Of a stretch of DNA of 9,883 nt, positions 6,121 through 9,883 are shown piece by piece (within the stretch, counting starts at the first letter, position 1; each line of letters starts with the position of its first letter). Location: positions 1-9,883 of the forward strand of contig JAUYDG010000011.1 in NCBI GenBank assembly GCA_030691925.1, read 5' to 3'. Made by a program: the position numbers and the translations under genes. Origin of the DNA: Nanobdellota archaeon (GTDB lineage: Archaea; Nanobdellota; Nanobdellia; SCGC-AAA011-G17; VGLX01). Under the pieces are notes generated by a model. It saw only the letters and a program-made list of their open reading frames with translations. It did not search any database and was not told where the DNA came from.

Positions 6121-6209
6121 CTGCTCCAACAATCTAAAACGCCAAATAACAGAACAAAATTCAAAATATTAGCGAGAGCCATAATGGCATTCTTCAGAAT
6201 CTTTAGAAA

Positions 6210-6217
6210 TTTTTTTT
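6210..6217 (+). terminator. T-tract terminator candidate after the nuclease gene
   Basis: Eight consecutive T bases lie 90 bases after the nuclease stop codon and about 25 bases after a short inverted repeat, GCCAT/ATGGC at 6178-6188. It fits an archaeal T-rich terminator separating the gene from the next promoter at 6262. Confidence 0.45.
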
Positions 6218-6261
6218 ATTGTTGCTACAATTCAGTCCAGTTTGTTATTTATTCCACAAAG

Positions 6262-6271
6262 CTTATATAAT
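6262..6271 (+). promoter_or_regulatory. TATA box of the coiled-coil gene
   Basis: CTTATATAAT is a good archaeal TATA box about 40 bases before the TTG start at 6310. It predicts a transcript beginning near 6290 with a short leader that includes the ribosome site at 6298-6303. Confidence 0.55.
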
Positions 6272-6297
6272 TCCATGTTTCATAAGTCTTAAGAAAA

Positions 6298-6303
6298 GAG
6301 GTG
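6298..6303 (+). promoter_or_regulatory. Shine-Dalgarno site that selects the TTG start
   Basis: GAGGTG is followed by a 6-base spacer and then TTG at 6310. An in-frame GTG at 6301 lies inside this site and so is unlikely to be the start. The resulting N-terminus, MAKEISVFKRPKKEE, reads naturally. Confidence 0.7.
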
Positions 6304-6309
6304 CTTTTA

Positions 6310-8388
6310 TTGGCTAAGGAAATTTCTGTTTTTAAAAGACCAAAAAAGGAAGAGATTGAAGAGGAGTACATAGAACTCCCTTTAAAAGGCCCTTTAAAAA
6401 TACCCCTCTTAAAGCCTAAAAAGAAAATTAAAGCCTTTAAGCCAGTTAAAATAAGACCGGTAAAGCTAAAGGTAAAACCTTTTCTGAAACTAGGAAGCAT
6501 CGATGAACGGGCAGTCGGAGACCTTAATTCTATAATAAAAAATTTCAGGAAAGAATTAGATGAAAAGGTGAAAGAAAAAGAACTATTGCTAAATAAAAAA
6601 TTACAAATCCAAATAGAAAAAAATAACCGAGCTTTGAAAAGAGCAAAAGCACGGATCGTAAGAGAATATGAAGACATGCTAAAAGTGATGGAACAGACAA
6701 AGATAAGAGACAAAGTAAACAGGGAATTCAATAAAAGATTAAAAGAAGGGCTAGCCGAGAAACAAGCGAGTCTGGAAAGAAAAAACATTTCAGTATTAAA
6801 AAAATTAGAAATCCCGCTTAGAAAAAACTTAAACTTTGAATTAAAACAAAAAGAAATAACCCTTAAAAAAGAATTTGAAAAAGAATACTCTGAAAAAAAA
6901 AGAAAACTGAATGAAGAATTCATCAATAAAGAAAAAGACTTAATAGAAAGAACGGAACTTAATCTCAAACAACAAGAAAATCTTTTGAATGAAAAATCAA
7001 AGCAGCTAGACACAAATTTTTATACAAAGGTTGAAAAACTAGAAAAGGAATCCGAGGCAAAGGAAAAAAAGCTTAAAGAGGATTTTGACAAACTTTTTGA
7101 GAAAAGAGTGAAAGAAGAATTGGATCAGAAGGTTAATGTTCAATTTGACAAAAAACTAAATACCGCCTTATCGCAGATTTTAAACCCAAAAGAAAAAGAA
7201 CTAAGACAAAAACTTGATTTGGAATACCAAAAGAAATTATCCCATGCTGAAGCCGAGTTAAAAGAAGAATTCCAAGCACAATTAAGTAAAGAAAAAGATG
7301 AATTTGAAAGTGAAATCGAATCCAGAGAAGCAGGCATGGACCTTGTCGTTCAAGAAACAGAAAAACGGGTTAATCTAGAGAAACAAAGATTGGAAAAAGA
7401 CATAACTGCTGAAAGAGAAAAACTGAAAAAAGAATACGAGACAAAACTGAAAGAACTAAACCTGCTAAAAGAAGAATCAACCACGAAATTCCAGTCTGAC
7501 AAGGCTGATTTAGAGCAGCGATTCGGAGCTAAACAGGCAGAACTCGAAAAAATAAAAGCTACTGTAAAAGAAAAAGAAGAGAAACTTAATGATATTATAA
7601 ACCAAAAGTTAACTAAGAAGTATGAAGCGCTAATGAAAGAATTTGGGGCTAAGGAAAAGAAGCTTCGAGAAGACCTTGACGCGCTTTTTGAAAAAAAAGT
7701 TAAGGAAGAATTGGATCGTAAAGTTAATATGCAGTTTGACCAGAGATTGAGCACCGCTGTAGCACAAGCGATGAAGGACAGAGAAAAAGAATTAAGGCCA
7801 AAACTAGGCCTAGAATATCAAAAAAAATTGTCTGATACCAAAGCTGAATTAGAAAAAGGTGTAGCTGTTGAAGGGGGGAAGCTGAAGAAAGGGTATGAGA
7901 CAAAACTGAAAGAATTGGACATGTTAAAAGGGAAGCTGGCTGCGAAATTCCAGTCTGACAAGGCTGATTTAGAGCAACGATTCGGAGCTAAACAGGCAGA
8001 ACTCGAAAAAATAAAAGCTACTGTAAAAGAACGCGAAGATAGGATTAATGAAATCATAACTCAAAAATTAAAAGAACAGTTTGGAGAGAAGGAAGCAGAG
8101 ATTGGGGAGATGAAAACAGCCCTGAAAGAAAAAGAAGAAAAACTCAATGAAGTAATAAATCAAAAATTAAACAAAAAATATGAAATTTTGATGAAAGAGT
8201 TTGATAAAACCATAAAACAACGCTACGATGAAATTGAAAAAGTTCTTAATAAACTCAGAGATAAAATGAACGAAGGTGTGATCCGGGATATAAGCTCCGA
8301 ATTCGAAAAGATTAAAAACAATACCAAACAGGAACTGACAATCCATTCACAGAAACTTAAAGAACAAAAAAAGACTTTCCCCCTCTAA
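6310..8388 (+). CDS. Long coiled-coil protein with internal duplication
   Basis: From the TTG start the product has 692 aa. The first about 70 residues are basic and Pro-containing, with PLKGPLK and repeated Lys-Pro groups, and have no signal peptide. From about 75 to the end the sequence is almost entirely Lys/Glu-rich heptad-like coiled coil, with no recognisable enzyme domain. A large block is duplicated: it begins at about residue 249 (EAKEKKLKEDFDKLFEKRVK) and again at about 446 (GAKEKKLREDLDALFEKKVK). The second copy lacks about 44 residues present in the first (around 322-365). Both copies contain KFQSDKADLEQRFGAKQAEL and later KKYExLMKEF. No ATPase head is present, so it is not a complete SMC or Rad50 protein. 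It is likely a cytoplasmic filament, scaffold or tether. Function is unknown. Confidence 0.75.
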   Translation: MAKEISVFKRPKKEEIEEEYIELPLKGPLKIPLLKPKKKIKAFKPVKIRPVKLKVKPFLKLGSIDERAVGDLNSIIKNFRKELDEKVKEKELLLNKKLQIQIEKNNRALKRAKARIVREYEDMLKVMEQTKIRDKVNREFNKRLKEGLAEKQASLERKNISVLKKLEIPLRKNLNFELKQKEITLKKEFEKEYSEKKRKLNEEFINKEKDLIERTELNLKQQENLLNEKSKQLDTNFYTKVEKLEKESEAKEKKLKEDFDKLFEKRVKEELDQKVNVQFDKKLNTALSQILNPKEKELRQKLDLEYQKKLSHAEAELKEEFQAQLSKEKDEFESEIESREAGMDLVVQETEKRVNLEKQRLEKDITAEREKLKKEYETKLKELNLLKEESTTKFQSDKADLEQRFGAKQAELEKIKATVKEKEEKLNDIINQKLTKKYEALMKEFGAKEKKLREDLDALFEKKVKEELDRKVNMQFDQRLSTAVAQAMKDREKELRPKLGLEYQKKLSDTKAELEKGVAVEGGKLKKGYETKLKELDMLKGKLAAKFQSDKADLEQRFGAKQAELEKIKATVKEREDRINEIITQKLKEQFGEKEAEIGEMKTALKEKEEKLNEVINQKLNKKYEILMKEFDKTIKQRYDEIEKVLNKLRDKMNEGVIRDISSEFEKIKNNTKQELTIHSQKLKEQKKTFPL
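7484..7572 (+). repeat. 89-bp direct repeat, copy 1
   Basis: This stretch of the coiled-coil gene matches copy 2 at 7943-8031 with a single base change (CAG to CAA, silent). The offset is 459 bases. The rest of the duplicated block is clearly more diverged and starts at an offset of 591 bases. Confidence 0.85.
7943..8031 (+). repeat. 89-bp direct repeat, copy 2
   Basis: This is the second near-identical copy of the 7484-7572 segment. The identity stops abruptly where AAAGAAGAG in copy 1 becomes CGCGAAGAT here, as expected after gene conversion or a recent unequal exchange. Confidence 0.85.
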
Positions 8389-8415
8389 ACTTATTACAAT
8401 TGCAAACTACCATAA

Positions 8416-8423
8416 TTTATATA
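8416..8423 (+). promoter_or_regulatory. TATA box of the small membrane protein gene, leaderless
   Basis: TTTATATA is centred about 29 bases before the ATG at 8449. Transcription should begin at or next to the start codon, and no Shine-Dalgarno site is visible. Confidence 0.6.
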
Positions 8424-8448
8424 AACTACTTGATATTTCAACAAACTG

Positions 8449-8808
8449 ATGGGTACGAACATAAACAAGGCTTTGGTTATAGCTTTTGTGCTGATAGCAG
8501 GGCTTATAGCGTTCAACTTTTTGGGCTACACAGGCTTTGTTGTCAAGGATGAAGAGTGGGTTTGCTCGCAATACGCCTGCGACAAGATGATAACAGCACA
8601 AGAATGGATAGACAAGAATTGCTACGCACTACAAGACGGAAGCAACCAGGCAATCTGTAAAATGGTAATAAACGACAAAGAACAACTAGTACCGTTAAAT
8701 AAGATTAACACACAAACTTTAAACCAGTGTATAGAAGTGAGATGCATACAAGAAGTCAAGTCAAGACCTGTCAACTACACAGTAGACTTACAAAAACTTC
8801 AACAATAA
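8449..8808 (+). CDS. Small membrane-anchored six-Cys protein
   Basis: The 119-aa protein has one hydrophobic segment at about 8-31 (ALVIAFVLIAGLIAFNFLG), most simply an N-terminal anchor with the rest outside the cell. The outer part has six Cys (39, 44, 58, 70, 94, 99), an even number that could form three disulfides. The YTGFVV just after the anchor resembles the GITGAAV near the end of the fibre protein; both may reflect a lineage-typical surface motif, but that is a guess. I recognise no family. It sits 60 bases after the coiled-coil gene but has its own promoter, and it precedes another Cys-rich secreted protein. Confidence 0.65.
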   Translation: MGTNINKALVIAFVLIAGLIAFNFLGYTGFVVKDEEWVCSQYACDKMITAQEWIDKNCYALQDGSNQAICKMVINDKEQLVPLNKINTQTLNQCIEVRCIQEVKSRPVNYTVDLQKLQQ

Positions 8809-8867
8809 CCTTTTAAAAAGCAAACTAGTACATATTTTTATATTGATTTATTCTGAATAAAACAAAA

Positions 8868-8880
8868 TTTATATATTTAA
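8868..8880 (+). promoter_or_regulatory. TATA box of the Cys-rich/Ig-like secreted protein gene
   Basis: TTTATATATTTAA, a strong archaeal TATA match, lies about 40 bases before the ATG at 8916, giving a short leader. Only a weak AGAG-type ribosome site precedes the start. Confidence 0.55.
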
Positions 8881-8915
8881 CATACTATAATTTGATTATC
8901 AAAAAGAGCAAAAGA

Positions 8916-9883
8916 ATGAAAAACCTATTTTTATTAGTGTTTTGTATACTCCCGTTAATTCCTATTGCTTTAGCAACCATAGGAGATTTCGAAGATTACA
9001 ACAACCAGATGAGATTCGGCTATTTTGGCTATGACGCTGCAGACTCTGATTCAGGCTACCAGTCCAGAGGCTCTGATTACATCACCGGATCTTTTAGCAG
9101 CTATGATACCTCAGGCAGGTTTGGCATACTTAAGTACTGTGGTAACAACATCGTTGACGGTGGCGAGGAATGCGACGGTATAAACCTTAACGATAAAACT
9201 TGCATAACCCAAGGTTACAGCAGAGGAACATTAACATGCAGAGCCAACTGCTCCTTTGATACCTCAGGATGCATAACCGATCAACCAACCCCAAGCGGTC
9301 CAAGCAGTCAGGGGGGTGGCGCTGCAGCAGGAGGTCAAAAATTCGTACCTCCAGACTTAGAGCTTTCCCAGAACATAGTCAAAGTGGAGCTTAAACAAGG
9401 GGAAACGAAGACCTTAGTGTTAAATATAAAAAACACGGGTGGCTCTCCGCAAGCAGTAAGCATAGACCTGCAAAATTTAAAAAAGTTCATACTGGTTAGC
9501 GAACCTTCTTTCATACTCCAACCCTACGAAGAAAAAACCTTGACCTTTGACTTCACAGCCTCACAGACGGAAACCTCGGATGTCTACATGGGAACAGTCA
9601 CCATCAGGTCAGAATACACACAGAAAATAATGAGAGTAATAATAGACGTCGTAGAAAAAAAGGCTTTGTTTGACACAGCAGTCAGCATACAAGAAGAATT
9701 TAAACAAGTAATGGCCGGTGAAACATTAGAAGCGGAAGTCATGGTCTATAACCTCGGCGATCTGATGCCTGTTGATGTAGTTCTAAATTACGGCATCAAA
9801 GATTTCGAAGGCAACACAATAGCCTTCAAACAAGAAACCTTCGCAGTTGAAGAACAAAAAAAAGTAAAGATGAACATCAAGAT
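8916..9883 (+). CDS. Secreted protein with Cys-rich module and Ig-like (NEW3/CARDB-type) region, 3' end outside window
   Basis: At least 322 codons are open from the ATG at 8916 to the window edge. The signal peptide is MKNLFLLVFCILPLIPIALA, with cleavage expected near Ala20. A Tyr/Ser/Gly-rich stretch follows (23-70). Next is a six-Cys module (C75, C86, C96, C108, C112, C119) reading CGNNIVDGGEECDG, which resembles the DUF4215/Myxococcus-type Cys-rich repeat with its CGDGxxxxGEECD signature. A Gly/Ser/Pro-rich linker (about 121-141) leads to beta-rich sequence from about 147, with KVELKQGETKTLVLNIKNTG typical of NEW3/CARDB-like extracellular Ig domains; a second such domain seems to start near residue 252. 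It is likely a surface or envelope protein that binds carbohydrate or other proteins. The C-terminus and any anchor are not visible. Confidence 0.8.
   Translation, partial: MKNLFLLVFCILPLIPIALATIGDFEDYNNQMRFGYFGYDAADSDSGYQSRGSDYITGSFSSYDTSGRFGILKYCGNNIVDGGEECDGINLNDKTCITQGYSRGTLTCRANCSFDTSGCITDQPTPSGPSSQGGGAAAGGQKFVPPDLELSQNIVKVELKQGETKTLVLNIKNTGGSPQAVSIDLQNLKKFILVSEPSFILQPYEEKTLTFDFTASQTETSDVYMGTVTIRSEYTQKIMRVIIDVVEKKALFDTAVSIQEEFKQVMAGETLEAEVMVYNLGDLMPVDVVLNYGIKDFEGNTIAFKQETFAVEEQKKVKMNIK

Noticed and set aside
6249..7013. Phe/Ser-rich minus-strand ORF opposite the coiled-coil gene
   Set aside because: It is the antisense shadow of Lys/Glu-rich codons, which read as Phe/Leu/Ser on the other strand.
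6310..8388. SMC or Rad50 protein
   Set aside because: No Walker A, Walker B or signature motif and no hinge are present, only coiled coil.

Overview
The window most resembles a piece of an AT-rich archaeal genome, probably from a DPANN-type lineage (Woesearchaeota/Pacearchaeota-like). I infer this from archaeal TATA boxes 25-45 bases upstream of most starts, two genes that look leaderless, a TTG start set by a strong GAGGTG Shine-Dalgarno site, an archaeal-type ATPase, a nucleotidyltransferase/HEPN pair, and several secreted or membrane-anchored Cys-rich or Ig-like proteins. The lineage cannot be proved from the sequence alone. All supported genes lie on the + strand.

Bases 1-1099 are a genomic scar. 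A noncoding stretch with three hairpins (1-227) precedes an archaeal P-loop ATPase (from 228). The ATPase is broken by two single-A insertions in A-runs and cut off just after its GS-containing motif. In frame, the ATPase remnant runs straight into about 34 residues that look like the C-terminal end of an intein/Hint domain, ending in His-Asn-Thr. A short fragment of a tail-fibre-like repeat protein follows.

Bases 1149-3380 encode a secreted 743-aa fibre-like protein. It has a signal peptide, GNVGIGT-type repeats that are nearly identical in DNA and GC-rich, a peptidase S74 self-cleaving chaperone domain with its Ser-Lys dyad, a short coiled coil, a Pro-rich linker and a PKD/Ig-like domain. 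Bases 3381-3739 are noncoding, with repeated TTCGTAA motifs, inverted repeats and a T-tract.

Bases 3740-4847 hold two overlapping genes: a winged-helix/minimal nucleotidyltransferase and a HEPN-domain partner, a toxin-antitoxin-like arrangement. A perfect 15-bp palindrome lies between the TATA box and the first start codon and is a good operator candidate. A noncoding hairpin follows.

Bases 5068-6120 encode a 350-aa protein joining an N-terminal zinc ribbon and helix-turn-helix, of the kind seen in transposases, to a C-terminal RecB/Cas4-like PD-(D/E)XK nuclease. This is the most interesting intact gene here.

Bases 6310-8388 encode a 692-aa, almost wholly coiled-coil protein with a large internal duplication. 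It is followed by a small membrane-anchored six-Cys protein (8449-8808) and the first 322 codons of a secreted protein with a Cys-rich module and an Ig-like (NEW3/CARDB-type) region, which runs off the window (8916-9883). Overall the region combines cell-surface genes with nucleic-acid conflict genes and signs of recombination.
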